A stretch of DNA of 6,134 nucleotides from an uncultured Gemmatimonadota bacterium (GCA_946479015.1 CAMLEQ010000240.1:1-6134); one strand, 5' to 3'; shown: positions 1 to 6,134, counted from the first letter of the stretch. Notes: a model not told the origin generated them from the sequence alone. Translations and numbers: made by a program.

Positions 1-656
1 CGCTGGTGACCGAGGGGCCGTTCGGCGACCACACCGGCTTCTACTCGCTCGCCGATCTCTACCCGCAGGTGCACGTGACGGCCGTCACCATGCGGGAGCA
101 GCCCGTCTATCCCACCACGATCGTCGGTCGTCCTCCCATGGAGGATTTCTACCTCGGCCACGCCACCGAGCGCATCTTCCTTCCGCTGCTGAAGCTCACC
201 ATCCCCGAGATCGTCGACTATCACATGCCGGCGGAGGGGATCTTCCACAACCTCGTGTTCGTGTCCATCGACAAGCAGTATCCCGGACAGGCGTACAAGG
301 TGATGAACGCGCTGTGGGGGCAGGGGCTCATGTCGCTGGCGAAGGTGCTGGTGGTGGTGGACAAGGACGTGAACGTGCGCGACCCGCAGGAGGCGTGGTG
401 GGTGGCGCTCAACAACATCGATCCCGAGCGCGACGCGCGCTTCACGATGGGGCCCGTGGACGTGCTCGATCACGCGAGCCGCGCGTTCACGTACGGCTCC
501 AAGATGGGGATCGACGCCACGCGGAAGTGGCCGGAGGAAGGGTTCACGCGCGAGTGGCCGAAGCGCATCGAGATGGACGAGACCACGAAGCGGAAGGTCG
601 ACGCGATGTGGGAACGGCTTGGCATCGATCGGCGGGCGCCGGAGCGCGCGCGGTGA
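1..656 (+). CDS. mqnL: UbiD-type menaquinone biosynthesis decarboxylase, C-terminal part (5' truncated by window)
   Basis: This is the C-terminal part of a prenylated-FMN-dependent decarboxylase of the UbiD family, in the subgroup related to SCO4490 of the futalosine menaquinone pathway. It is expected to remove the carboxylate from the prenylated naphthoate intermediate. The first full codon is at base 3 and 217 residues are visible; family members are roughly 480-490 residues, so over half is missing upstream. The GTG at base 6 is an internal valine, not a start. Visible signatures are [12 protein letters not shown] (bases 12-47), whose Glu and Asp match the conserved acidic pair of the UbiD active site, then [50 protein letters not shown] and [16 protein letters not shown]. 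The catalytic arginine expected upstream is outside the window. The TGA at 654-656 overlaps the next start. The family is certain; assignment to the futalosine branch rests on subgroup resemblance plus the mqnP and mqnM neighbours. Confidence 0.93.
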   Translation, partial: LVTEGPFGDHTGFYSLADLYPQVHVTAVTMREQPVYPTTIVGRPPMEDFYLGHATERIFLPLLKLTIPEIVDYHMPAEGIFHNLVFVSIDKQYPGQAYKVMNALWGQGLMSLAKVLVVVDKDVNVRDPQEAWWVALNNIDPERDARFTMGPVDVLDHASRAFTYGSKMGIDATRKWPEEGFTREWPKRIEMDETTKRKVDAMWERLGIDRRAPERAR

Positions 657-2056
657 CCGCCGAGCTGGCGCTGGCGGCGGATGGGTGGACCGGGGTGCCG
701 TATCCCCCGGCGCGGTTGTACACCACGCTCGCCGTGATGCTCGCGGCGGTGGTGCTCACGGTGATGGTGGTGCGCTCGCGGGTGGCGAACCGGCTGATCG
801 CCGAGATCGCGAGCACGCTGGGGATCTTTCTCCTGGTGATCGGCGCCATCGTGTACACGGTGGCGTTTCGCGGGCTGCGCCCGGGCGAGCTGGCGCTGGC
901 GTGGGTGCTGTCGGTGCCGGCGATCATCTGGTTCGTGGCGCGGCTCAACCGGATCATGATGCGCCCGCTGGACGAGCTGGAGCGGCTGGGGGATGCGATC
1001 CGCGCTCGCAACTGGGGGGCGCTGCTGGCGGCCGATGGCGCGGCGCAGGCGGAGCACATGCGCGGCGCGCTCAAGGACGTGGCGACGCTGATCGAGGAGA
1101 CGCAGTCGACCGCGGGCGCGGTGCTCTCGGCGTCGGGGCGCGTGACGGCGATCGGGAGCGCGGCCGCCGATGGCGCGCAGCGGGTGACGGAATCGCTGGC
1201 GCGCCTGACGAGCGGTGCGCAGGGGAACCTCCAGGCGGCCGAGCGGATCGCCGCCGCGGCGCGGCGGCTCACCGAGGCGGCGGGGGCGGTGGATGCGGCG
1301 GCACGGGAGTCGCTGGCCATCTCGACCACGGTGGAGGGGCGCGCGCGCGAGGGGGTGCGCCAGGCGGAGCAGGCGACGTCGCACGTGACGGAGATCGCCC
1401 AGCTCGCGCGCGACGGGGTGGAGCGGGTGACGGCGCTGCGGCAGGCATCGGCGACGATCGGCGAGGTGACGCAGGTGATCGGCGAGATCGCCGCGCAGAC
1501 GAACCTGCTGGCGTTGAACGCGGCGATCGAGGCGGCGCGCGCGGGGGAGGCGGGGCGCGGGTTCGCGGTGGTGGCCGATGAGGTGCGGAAGCTGGCGCGC
1601 CGGAGCGCGCAGTCGTTGAAGCGGATCGAGGAGCTGCTCGGCCAGATCGCCGCGCGGAGCGACGAGGCGGCCGAGCGTCTGCAGCGAATGGAGCACGCGG
1701 TGGAGGAGGGAGAGCGCGTGATGCAGGAGGCGATGGCGGTGTTCCGGGGGATCGAGCTGGACGCGCGGCGCACGGTGGGGCTGGCGCAGACCGTGGCGGA
1801 GGCGTCGTCGCAGCAGGCGGCGCTGGTGGACGATCTGGGGATGGCGTCCGGTCTGGTGGCGCAGGTGGCGGCGGAGACGATGTCCACCACCACGGACGCG
1901 GAGTCGGCGACGGCGCGCCAGCGAGAGCTGACGGCGCACCTGCGGGAGACGGGGAGCGTGCTGGAGGGTGCGGCGTCGTCGCTCGGCGCGGTGGTGGGGC
2001 GGTTCGCGACGCGCGAGGGAGTGCCTGCGGGAGCGCTGGAGGTGTCCGATGCCTGA
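653..2056 (+). CDS. Methyl-accepting chemotaxis-type transducer with membrane anchor and no periplasmic sensor domain
   Basis: A 467-residue chemoreceptor-like protein. The GTG start at 653 overlaps the mqnL stop as GTGA and has GGAG at 641-644, eight bases upstream. The frame stays open further 5', but only as low-complexity readthrough antiphase to mqnL. Three hydrophobic segments lie at about residues 22-40, 50-71 and 78-97, joined by very short loops. A divergent HAMP-like stretch follows ([18 protein letters not shown], about 104-121), without the usual DE(I/L)G start of the second helix. Residues about 150-450 form an Ala/Glu/Arg-rich coiled-coil hairpin. Its tip, about 278-315, carries the near-invariant [21 protein letters not shown] and [15 protein letters not shown] blocks that contact CheA and CheW. 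The two arms are of similar length. [10 protein letters not shown] (381-390) resembles the usual methylation-helix motif. There is no CheR-tethering pentapeptide at the C-terminus (ALEVSDA). The family is clear; ligand and output are unknown. Confidence 0.9.
   Translation: MTAELALAADGWTGVPYPPARLYTTLAVMLAAVVLTVMVVRSRVANRLIAEIASTLGIFLLVIGAIVYTVAFRGLRPGELALAWVLSVPAIIWFVARLNRIMMRPLDELERLGDAIRARNWGALLAADGAAQAEHMRGALKDVATLIEETQSTAGAVLSASGRVTAIGSAAADGAQRVTESLARLTSGAQGNLQAAERIAAAARRLTEAAGAVDAAARESLAISTTVEGRAREGVRQAEQATSHVTEIAQLARDGVERVTALRQASATIGEVTQVIGEIAAQTNLLALNAAIEAARAGEAGRGFAVVADEVRKLARRSAQSLKRIEELLGQIAARSDEAAERLQRMEHAVEEGERVMQEAMAVFRGIELDARRTVGLAQTVAEASSQQAALVDDLGMASGLVAQVAAETMSTTTDAESATARQRELTAHLRETGSVLEGAASSLGAVVGRFATREGVPAGALEVSDA
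2038..2044 (+). promoter_or_regulatory. Shine-Dalgarno sequence of mqnP
   Basis: GGAGGTG lies within the last codons of the receptor gene, with its GGAGG core six bases before the ATG at 2049. It is one of the two strongest ribosome-binding sites in the window. It settles the mqnP start at 2049, against the longer open frame that begins at 1968. Confidence 0.75.
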
Positions 2057-2990
2057 CGCGTCCGGTGTCCAGGGCGGCGCGCCATCCGGCGGGCCGCAGC
2101 GCGAGGGGCAGACGTTCGCCGGTGGCTCGCTGCTCGTGCGGTACGCGAACTTCGTGAAGCTGCCGCACACGCTGTTCGCGCTCCCATTCGCGCTGGTCGG
2201 GGTGACGATCGCCAGTTATGTCAAAGGAGTGAGCTGGCGGGATGTCGCGTGGGTCGTCGTCGCCTTCACCGCGGCCCGATTCGCCGCCATGGGCTTCAAC
2301 CGCATCGTCGACCGGCGCATCGACGCTCTCAATCCCCGCACCGCCCGGCGCGAGATCCCGAGCGGCGCCATGAGCACCGTCGAAGCCTCGCTCGCCGTCG
2401 TCGTCGCCTGCGCGCTCTTCCTCCTCGCCGCCTGGCGCCTCAATCCCCTCTGCTTCGCGCTCGCGCCGCTCGCGCTCGCGTGGGTGCTCTTCTACAGCTA
2501 CACCAAGCGCTTCACCCGCCTCGCGCACCTCGTGCTCGGGCTCGGGCTGGGGATCGCGCCCGTGGGAGGCTACCTCGCCGTCACCGGCGCATGGAGCCGC
2601 CCCTGGTGGGTGCTCGTCCTCCTCGCCGTCGCGGTGATGGGGTGGGTGGCGGGTTTCGACATCTTCTACGCGCTCCAGGACGTGGGCTTCGATCGCGAGC
2701 ACGGGCTCCACTCCATTCCCGCCGCCCTCGGCGAGCGCGGCGCGGTGGCGGTGGCGCGCCTCCTCCACGCCACCACCGTCGTGTCGCTCGCGCTCGTGGG
2801 GGTGGGGATCGGCGGCGGCTGGCTCTACGCGCTGGGCGTGGCGGTGGTGGCGCTGCTCCTCCTCTACGAGCACTCGCTCGTCCGCATCGGCGACCTGTCC
2901 CGCCTCGATGCGGCGTTCTTCACGATGAACGGCATCATCAGCATCACCTTCTTCGGCTTCGTCCTCGCCGAGCGACTGCTCCAGTGGTGA
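2049..2990 (+). CDS. mqnP: UbiA-family prenyltransferase of menaquinone biosynthesis (MqnP-like)
   Basis: An integral-membrane prenyltransferase of 313 residues. It is expected to transfer a polyprenyl chain from its diphosphate to the dihydroxynaphthoate ring, giving the substrate of MqnL. The first Mg/diphosphate-binding motif is NRIVDRRID (N84, D88, D92), followed by [12 protein letters not shown]. The second is [21 protein letters not shown] (D204, D211, D215). Both match the UbiA superfamily, and the second is typical of the 4-hydroxybenzoate polyprenyltransferase-like subgroup that includes SCO4491. About nine hydrophobic segments can be drawn, at roughly residues 43-59, 63-81, 111-128, 134-151, 160-179, 185-203, 236-254, 258-274 and 291-308. 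The first 30 residues are polar and Gly/Pro-rich, probably a disordered cytoplasmic tail. The ATG at 2049 has a strong ribosome-binding site and overlaps the receptor gene by 8 bases. A ubiquinone-type substrate is possible by family alone, but the flanking SCO4490/4492-type genes favour menaquinone. Confidence 0.93.
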   Translation: MPDASGVQGGAPSGGPQREGQTFAGGSLLVRYANFVKLPHTLFALPFALVGVTIASYVKGVSWRDVAWVVVAFTAARFAAMGFNRIVDRRIDALNPRTARREIPSGAMSTVEASLAVVVACALFLLAAWRLNPLCFALAPLALAWVLFYSYTKRFTRLAHLVLGLGLGIAPVGGYLAVTGAWSRPWWVLVLLAVAVMGWVAGFDIFYALQDVGFDREHGLHSIPAALGERGAVAVARLLHATTVVSLALVGVGIGGGWLYALGVAVVALLLLYEHSLVRIGDLSRLDAAFFTMNGIISITFFGFVLAERLLQW

Positions 2991-3601
2991 GCGCGCCGCT
3001 CCCGCTCGTGGTGGCCGTCACCGGCGCCTCCGGCGCGCCGTACGCGGTGCGGCTGCTCGAGCAGCTCGTCGCGGCGGAGCGCGACGTCTGGCTGATCGTC
3101 TCGTCGCACGGCTGGCGGCTGCTCCAGACGGAGGTGGGGATCGCCGATGCACGCGCGCTCCGCGCGCGCGTGGGAGAGGCGGGGTGGGCGCGCTACGTCA
3201 CGATGTACGATGACGCCGATCGCGGCGCGTCGCCGGCGTCCGGCTCCGCGCGCACCGCCGGCATGGTCGTCTGCCCCTGTTCCATGGGGACGCTCTCCGC
3301 CATCAGCCAGGGGACGTCGCGATCGCTCGTGGAGCGGGCGGCGGACGTCACGCTCAAGGAGCGCCGGCCGCTGGTGCTCGTGCCGCGAGAGACGCCGCTG
3401 AGCGTGATCCACCTGGAGAACATGCTCCGCGTCACGCGCGCCGGCGCCACGGTGCTCCCCGCCGCGCCGGGCTTCTACCACGAGCCGCGAGCGATCGCCG
3501 ACCTGGTGGACTTCGTGGTGGCGCGCATCCTCGACCACCTCGGCGTGGAGCACTCGGTGGGGAAGCGCTGGGGCGCCGGAGCCCGGCCGCATGACGAGTA
3601 G
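2987..3601 (+). CDS. mqnM: UbiX-type flavin prenyltransferase (MqnM-like)
   Basis: A soluble flavin prenyltransferase of 204 residues. It joins a dimethylallyl group to reduced FMN to make prenyl-FMN, the cofactor of UbiD-type decarboxylases such as the mqnL product. The Rossmann-like N-terminus has VAVTGASGAPYA, with Ser15 at the FMN phosphate site. CPCSMGTLSAISQGTS (96-111) and AADVTLKERRPLVLVPRETPL (118-138) follow, then HLENMLRVTRAGA and PGFYHEP (161-167). By the spacing known for Pseudomonas UbiX, K124, R134, E135 and Y164 correspond to its K129, R139, E140 and Y169, so the active site looks intact. The GTG at 2987 overlaps the mqnP stop as GTGA; another GTG lies one codon upstream at 2984. 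Only a weak GAG is seen upstream, so translation probably depends on coupling. The C-terminus runs about 15 residues beyond the last conserved helix, in sequence overlapping the next gene. Confidence 0.95.
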   Translation: MSAPLPLVVAVTGASGAPYAVRLLEQLVAAERDVWLIVSSHGWRLLQTEVGIADARALRARVGEAGWARYVTMYDDADRGASPASGSARTAGMVVCPCSMGTLSAISQGTSRSLVERAADVTLKERRPLVLVPRETPLSVIHLENMLRVTRAGATVLPAAPGFYHEPRAIADLVDFVVARILDHLGVEHSVGKRWGAGARPHDE

Positions 3602-4079
3602 CGGCGAGCGCACGGTCATCGGTCTCATCTCCGACACGCACGGGCTGCTCCGCCCGGACGTGCACGACGCGCTCGCCGGCGTCTCGCTCATCCTGCACGC
3701 CGGCGACGTGGGCGGCGATGACATCCTGGACGAGCTCTCGCTCATCGCTCCGGTGATGGCGGTGTACGGGAACACCGACCCGCCGGGGAACCCGAGGCTG
3801 GAGGCCGAGGTGGTGCGCCCCGCCGGAGGGCTCGTGATCCACGTGAGTCACGGGCACGAGGTGGGGAGCCCCACGCCGGAGAAGCTGCTGGCGCGGCACC
3901 CTGGAGACGTGCTGGTGTACGGGCACACGCACCGCGCGCTGGTGACGCGGGCGGGAGGGCGCCTGGTGGTGAATCCCGGAGCGGCGGGGCCTCGCCGGTT
4001 CGACCTGCTGCCGAGCGTCGCGCGTCTGGTGATCGCGGCGGGAGCGGCGGACGTCGAGATCATCCCACTCGCACCCTGA
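3591..4079 (+). CDS. YfcE/MJ0936-family metallophosphoesterase
   Basis: A small cytoplasmic calcineurin-like phosphodiesterase of 162 residues, about the normal length for the YfcE/MJ0936 family. All metal-binding motifs are present in order: SDTHG (D15, H17), HAGDVGG (D39), YGNTD (N61), VSHGH (H87), and GHTHR (H112, H114), followed by the conserved NPG turn (128-130). Such proteins bind two divalent metals and hydrolyse phosphodiesters in vitro; their physiological substrates are mostly unknown. The ATG at 3591 has GGAG at 3578-3581 and overlaps the end of mqnM by 11 bases, so the gene is probably co-transcribed and coupled. The sequence does not tie it to quinone chemistry, so its place here may reflect shared expression only. 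The product could be called yfcE-like, but no specific symbol is warranted. Confidence 0.92.
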   Translation: MTSSGERTVIGLISDTHGLLRPDVHDALAGVSLILHAGDVGGDDILDELSLIAPVMAVYGNTDPPGNPRLEAEVVRPAGGLVIHVSHGHEVGSPTPEKLLARHPGDVLVYGHTHRALVTRAGGRLVVNPGAAGPRRFDLLPSVARLVIAAGAADVEIIPLAP

Positions 4080-4083
4080 TGCC

Positions 4084-4108
4084 GGCCGCGGCGATGCTGC
4101 CCGCGGCC
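4084..4108 (+). other. GC-rich inverted repeat (candidate hairpin) after the mqn operon
   Basis: GGCCGCGG (4084-4091) and CCGCGGCC (4101-4108) are exact reverse complements separated by a 9-base loop. The repeat starts five bases after the phosphoesterase stop codon, in the gap before the peptidase gene. No T-run follows (the next bases are ATCGAAATCG), so it is not a canonical intrinsic terminator. It may be an RNA hairpin that stabilises the 3' end of the operon transcript, or a weak attenuator. Confidence 0.5.
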
Positions 4109-4128
4109 ATCGAAATCGACCACACCTC

Positions 4129-4134
4129 GAGGAG
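4129..4134 (+). promoter_or_regulatory. Probable ribosome-binding site of the M28 peptidase gene
   Basis: GAGGAG ends three bases before the GTG at 4138. The spacing is shorter than usual, but no better site lies nearby. The GTG start gives a complete lipoprotein signal peptide, which supports it. Confidence 0.5.
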
Positions 4135-4137
4135 CTC

Positions 4138-5748
4138 GTGACCGTACGGCCCCCGCGTCTCGTCACGTCCATCGCCGCCGTGCTGCTCACGGCGGCCGCC
4201 TGCCGCGCGCCGATGCCGGCGCCCCCGCCACCGCCGTCGCCGGCGGCAGCTTCCGCACCTCCCGCCGAGCCCGTGGACAGCGCGATGAACGCGCGCATCC
4301 GACGGGAGGAGTCGACGCACTCGCGGGTGATGGCGATCGCCACCACCCTGTCCGACGTGTACGGCGCGCGACTCGCGGGCTCACCGCAGTATCTCGCGGC
4401 GGCGCGGTGGGCGCGCGCCACGCTCGACACCTTCGGGCTCGACAGCGCCCGCCTGGAGCCGTGGGGGCGCCGGCGCGGGCTCTCCTGGGAGGCGACGCGC
4501 TGGTCGGTGGAGATGACCGCCCCGCGCTACCAGCGGCTCGTGGCGTACCCGAAGGCGTGGAGCCCGCCCATCGACAGCGTGGTGCGCGGCACCCCCGTGC
4601 TCCTGTCCATCCGCTCCGACTCCGACATCGCGCGCCATGGCGCGGAGCTCGCCGGCGCGATCGTCATGATGGACGATCCCGCCCCCGATCCCTCGCGCTT
4701 CGAGCCGCTCGCGCACCGCTTCACCGCCGCCGAGCTGGATTCCCTGTCGCACCTCACCGATCCGGGGCACCCGGTGGACTACTGGGACGATGCGGAGGGG
4801 TACGCCGAGCGCGTGGCGAAGCGGAACCAGCTCGCCATCGCGCTGCGCGCTGCGGGGGTGGCGGCTGTGGTCGAGCGGAGCCGGCTGCCGAACGCGGTGC
4901 AGGTGGCCGGCTACCAGGCGTACGACAGCGACGTGTCGCACGCCGTGCCCGCGTTCGTGATGTCGCAGGGAGACTTCGACCAGGTGGCGCACCTCATCGA
5001 GCACGGCGTGCGCGCGACGCTGGAGCTGTCGCTGCGCACGCACGCCACGCCGGGGGACTCGATCGGCTACAACATCCTGGCCGAGCTGCCGGGGAGCGAC
5101 TCGGTGCTGCGCAACCAGGTGGTGATGGTCGGCGGGCACTTCGATTCGTGGACCGCCGGCACCGGCGCCACCGACAACGCGGCGGGGGTGGCAGTGGCGA
5201 TGGAGGCGGTGCGCATCCTGAAGGCGATCGGCGCCTCTCCGCGCCGCACGATCCGCGTGGCGTTGTGGGACGGTGAGGAGCAGGAGGACTACTTCGGCTC
5301 CATGGGATACGTGAAGAAGCACTTCGGTGATCCGGAGACGATGCACCTGCTGCCGGAGCACTCGCGGATCTCCGCGTACTTCAACATCGACAACGGCACG
5401 GGGCGGATCCGCGGCATCTACCTCCAGAACGACTCGGCTGTGCGGCCGATCTTCGCCGCCTGGCTCGCGCCGTTCGCCGACCTGGGCGCGAACACCCTCA
5501 CGATCGCCAACACCGGGAGCACCGATCACATGCCGTTCACGGCGGTGGGGATCCCCGCGTTCGAGTTCATCCAGGACCCGCTGGACTACGAGACGCTCAC
5601 GCACCACAGCAACGCGGACGTTGCATCGAACCTGGTGCCGGGCGATCTGGAGCAGGCGGCGATCGTGGTGGCGAGCGTGCTGTACCACGCCGCGAACCGC
5701 GACGCGCTGTTGCCGCGCGGGGTGCTGCCGCTGCCGCATCGGCGGTGA
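4138..5748 (+). CDS. M28-family zinc metallopeptidase, predicted lipoprotein
   Basis: A 536-residue exported aminopeptidase- or carboxypeptidase-like enzyme. The N-terminus is a lipoprotein signal: MTVRPPR, a hydrophobic run and LTAAAC, giving a lipidated Cys22. A Pro/Ala-rich linker follows (about 25-46). Residues about 60-140 and 300-515 form the catalytic domain, interrupted at about 145-300 by a probable PA-type insert. The co-catalytic zinc site is visible: GGHFDSW (H334), GATDNAAG (D346), WDGEEQ (general base E380, ligand E381), FNIDNG (D418) and THHSN (H489 or H490). The region after the site, including GSMGYVKKHFG, NTGSTDHMPF and FIQDPLDYETLTHHSN, is typical of bacterial M28 enzymes related to carboxypeptidase Q. 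It probably acts on peptides at the cell surface or in the periplasm. It starts 58 bases after the previous gene with a hairpin between them, so membership of the upstream operon is uncertain. Exact substrate specificity cannot be read from the sequence. Confidence 0.92.
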   Translation: MTVRPPRLVTSIAAVLLTAAACRAPMPAPPPPPSPAAASAPPAEPVDSAMNARIRREESTHSRVMAIATTLSDVYGARLAGSPQYLAAARWARATLDTFGLDSARLEPWGRRRGLSWEATRWSVEMTAPRYQRLVAYPKAWSPPIDSVVRGTPVLLSIRSDSDIARHGAELAGAIVMMDDPAPDPSRFEPLAHRFTAAELDSLSHLTDPGHPVDYWDDAEGYAERVAKRNQLAIALRAAGVAAVVERSRLPNAVQVAGYQAYDSDVSHAVPAFVMSQGDFDQVAHLIEHGVRATLELSLRTHATPGDSIGYNILAELPGSDSVLRNQVVMVGGHFDSWTAGTGATDNAAGVAVAMEAVRILKAIGASPRRTIRVALWDGEEQEDYFGSMGYVKKHFGDPETMHLLPEHSRISAYFNIDNGTGRIRGIYLQNDSAVRPIFAAWLAPFADLGANTLTIANTGSTDHMPFTAVGIPAFEFIQDPLDYETLTHHSNADVASNLVPGDLEQAAIVVASVLYHAANRDALLPRGVLPLPHRR

Positions 5749-5772
5749 GCGCGGATCGCCGCTGGGACAGCG

Positions 5773-5788
5773 CGTTCGGTACCGAGCG
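5773..5788. repeat. 16-bp near-perfect palindrome in the spacer before the SnoaL-like gene
   Basis: CGTTCGGTACCGAGCG is self-complementary except for one T/G position in each arm. It lies 25 bases past the peptidase stop and about 110 bases before the next start. Its size and symmetry suit a dimeric regulator's operator; in RNA it would make only a short hairpin. No T-run follows. Function is unproven, and one such palindrome can occur by chance in GC-rich DNA. Confidence 0.35.
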
Positions 5789-5887
5789 GTGTGGTGAGGT
5801 TGGCCTCCGTCTTGCGGCGCCCGCGTGATCTACCTGCGTGAAACCTCCGACGCCGGAAGCACGCTGAAGGAATCGATCGTGCGCCAC

Positions 5888-5894
5888 AGGAGGG
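5888..5894 (+). promoter_or_regulatory. Shine-Dalgarno sequence of the SnoaL-like gene
   Basis: AGGAGGG lies four bases before the ATG at 5899 and ten before a second in-frame ATG at 5905. It is a near-consensus site and either start could use it; the first is slightly favoured, as the GGAGG core is five bases from it. Confidence 0.7.
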
Positions 5895-5898
5895 CAGC

Positions 5899-6134
5899 AT
5901 GAGAATGGAGCAGGGCGGCACGGAGCCAAGGGGCACGCCCGAGCGGAGCGTGCCGATCGCGAGCGCGCGAGAGAGGGCGCCGGCGGAGGAGAACGTCGCG
6001 GAGCGGAACAAGGAGCTCATGCAGACGCTGGACGACTCGTGGAACGCGCAGGACCTGGGCACGTTCTCGAGACGCCATCGGGATGACGTGGTGGTGCGCT
6101 GGCCCGGCCAGCCGGAGACGCACGGCATCCAGGC
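5899..6134 (+). CDS. SnoaL/NTF2-like (ester cyclase type) protein, N-terminal part (3' truncated by window)
   Basis: This reading frame stays open to the window edge and gives 78 residues of a probable small SnoaL-like protein. After a charged, low-complexity stretch of about 33 residues comes NKELMQTLDDSWNAQDLGTFSRRHRDDVVVRWPGQPETHGI (residues 37-77). This fits the N-terminal helix and first strand of the NTF2-like fold: the WNAQD turn, an FSRRH helix, and the VVVRWPGQP strand seen in bacterial ester cyclase/SnoaL family proteins. These are small single-domain proteins with a hydrophobic pocket, whose roles range from cyclases and isomerases to ligand binders. The substrate cannot be inferred, and most of the pocket residues are outside the window. 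A near-consensus ribosome-binding site and the 150-base spacer suggest its own transcription unit, but no clear promoter could be picked. Start at 5899 or 5905. Confidence 0.72.
   Translation, partial: MRMEQGGTEPRGTPERSVPIASARERAPAEENVAERNKELMQTLDDSWNAQDLGTFSRRHRDDVVVRWPGQPETHGIQ

Noticed and set aside
314..652. N-terminal extension of the receptor frame upstream of 653
   Set aside because: The stretch lies inside the conserved C-terminal coding part of mqnL and translates to low-complexity Gly/Arg/Ala sequence. The GTG at 653 gives the GTGA overlap and a good ribosome-binding site.
619..1581. Plus-strand open frame of 320 codons overlapping the receptor in another frame
   Set aside because: It is almost wholly Gly/Ala/Arg/Asp, typical of frame-shifted GC-rich coding sequence, with no domain signature.
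470..2187. Two long minus-strand open frames, 566 and 547 codons, opposite the receptor gene
   Set aside because: Their translations are Arg/Ala/His/Ser-rich low complexity with no family signature. They mirror the codon bias of the + strand receptor gene, which has clear motifs.
1269..2873. Minus-strand open frame of 534 codons opposite the receptor and mqnP
   Set aside because: The product is dominated by Pro, Arg, His and Glu and has no recognisable domain. It is antisense to two well-supported genes and is explained by high GC.
2249..2986. N-terminal extension of the mqnM frame, which would add about 246 residues
   Set aside because: It runs out of frame through the conserved mqnP motifs and is Arg/Pro-rich. 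UbiX homology begins only after 2987, and the resulting 204 residues match the family length.
4381..5739. Minus-strand open frame of 452 codons opposite the M28 peptidase
   Set aside because: It is an Arg/His/Val-rich shadow of the peptidase, with no motif and no plausible ribosome-binding context.
5751..5762. Small inverted repeat GCGG-ATCG-CCGC just after the peptidase stop, considered as a terminator
   Set aside because: The stem is only four base pairs and there is no T-run, so it is expected by chance in this composition.
5749..5898. Promoter-like pairs in the spacer, such as TTGGCC or TTGCGG followed by TGATCT or TACCTG
   Set aside because: Spacings are 20 or 13 bases and the -10 matches are poor. 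In GC-rich genomes promoters diverge from the consensus, so no position could be supported.
1..6134. CRISPR array, tRNA, rRNA, insertion sequence, phage or defence system
   Set aside because: No spaced direct repeats, tRNA-like cloverleaf, transposase or nuclease motifs were seen. The genes are ordinary metabolic, signalling and peptidase families.

Overview
The window is a compact, GC-rich stretch of bacterial chromosome with every recognisable gene on the + strand. Four genes follow the first with overlapping ends, which suggests a translationally coupled operon. The base composition, GTG starts, lipoprotein and chemoreceptor genes, and a menaquinone gene set of the futalosine type fit a lineage such as Gemmatimonadota. 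This is an inference from style and gene content; other GC-rich futalosine-pathway phyla (Actinomycetota, Deinococcota, Acidobacteriota) are not excluded.

Region 1 (1-4079) is a late menaquinone-biosynthesis operon with two extra members. It begins inside mqnL, a UbiD-type decarboxylase whose 5' part lies outside the window. A membrane-anchored methyl-accepting chemotaxis-type signal transducer follows (653-2056). Next come mqnP, a UbiA-type prenyltransferase (2049-2990), mqnM, a UbiX-type flavin prenyltransferase (2987-3601), and a small YfcE/MJ0936-type metallophosphoesterase (3591-4079). MqnP attaches the polyprenyl tail to the naphthoate ring. MqnM makes the prenylated FMN cofactor that MqnL needs to remove the ring carboxylate. 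The junctions overlap by 4, 8, 4 and 11 bases. The order decarboxylase, prenyltransferase, flavin prenyltransferase matches the SCO4490-4491-4492 arrangement of Streptomyces, except for the receptor placed between the first two.

Region 2 (4080-5748) has a 58-base gap holding a perfect 8-bp GC-rich inverted repeat, then a predicted lipoprotein zinc peptidase of the M28 family. Region 3 (5749-6134) has a 150-base spacer with a 16-bp near-palindrome, then the 5' end of a SnoaL/NTF2-like (ester cyclase type) gene that runs off the window.

No tRNA, rRNA, CRISPR array, insertion sequence or phage gene was seen. The genes belong to known families. The least ordinary feature is the chemoreceptor-like protein, which has no extracytoplasmic sensor domain and is embedded by overlapping reading frames in a quinone-biosynthesis operon.
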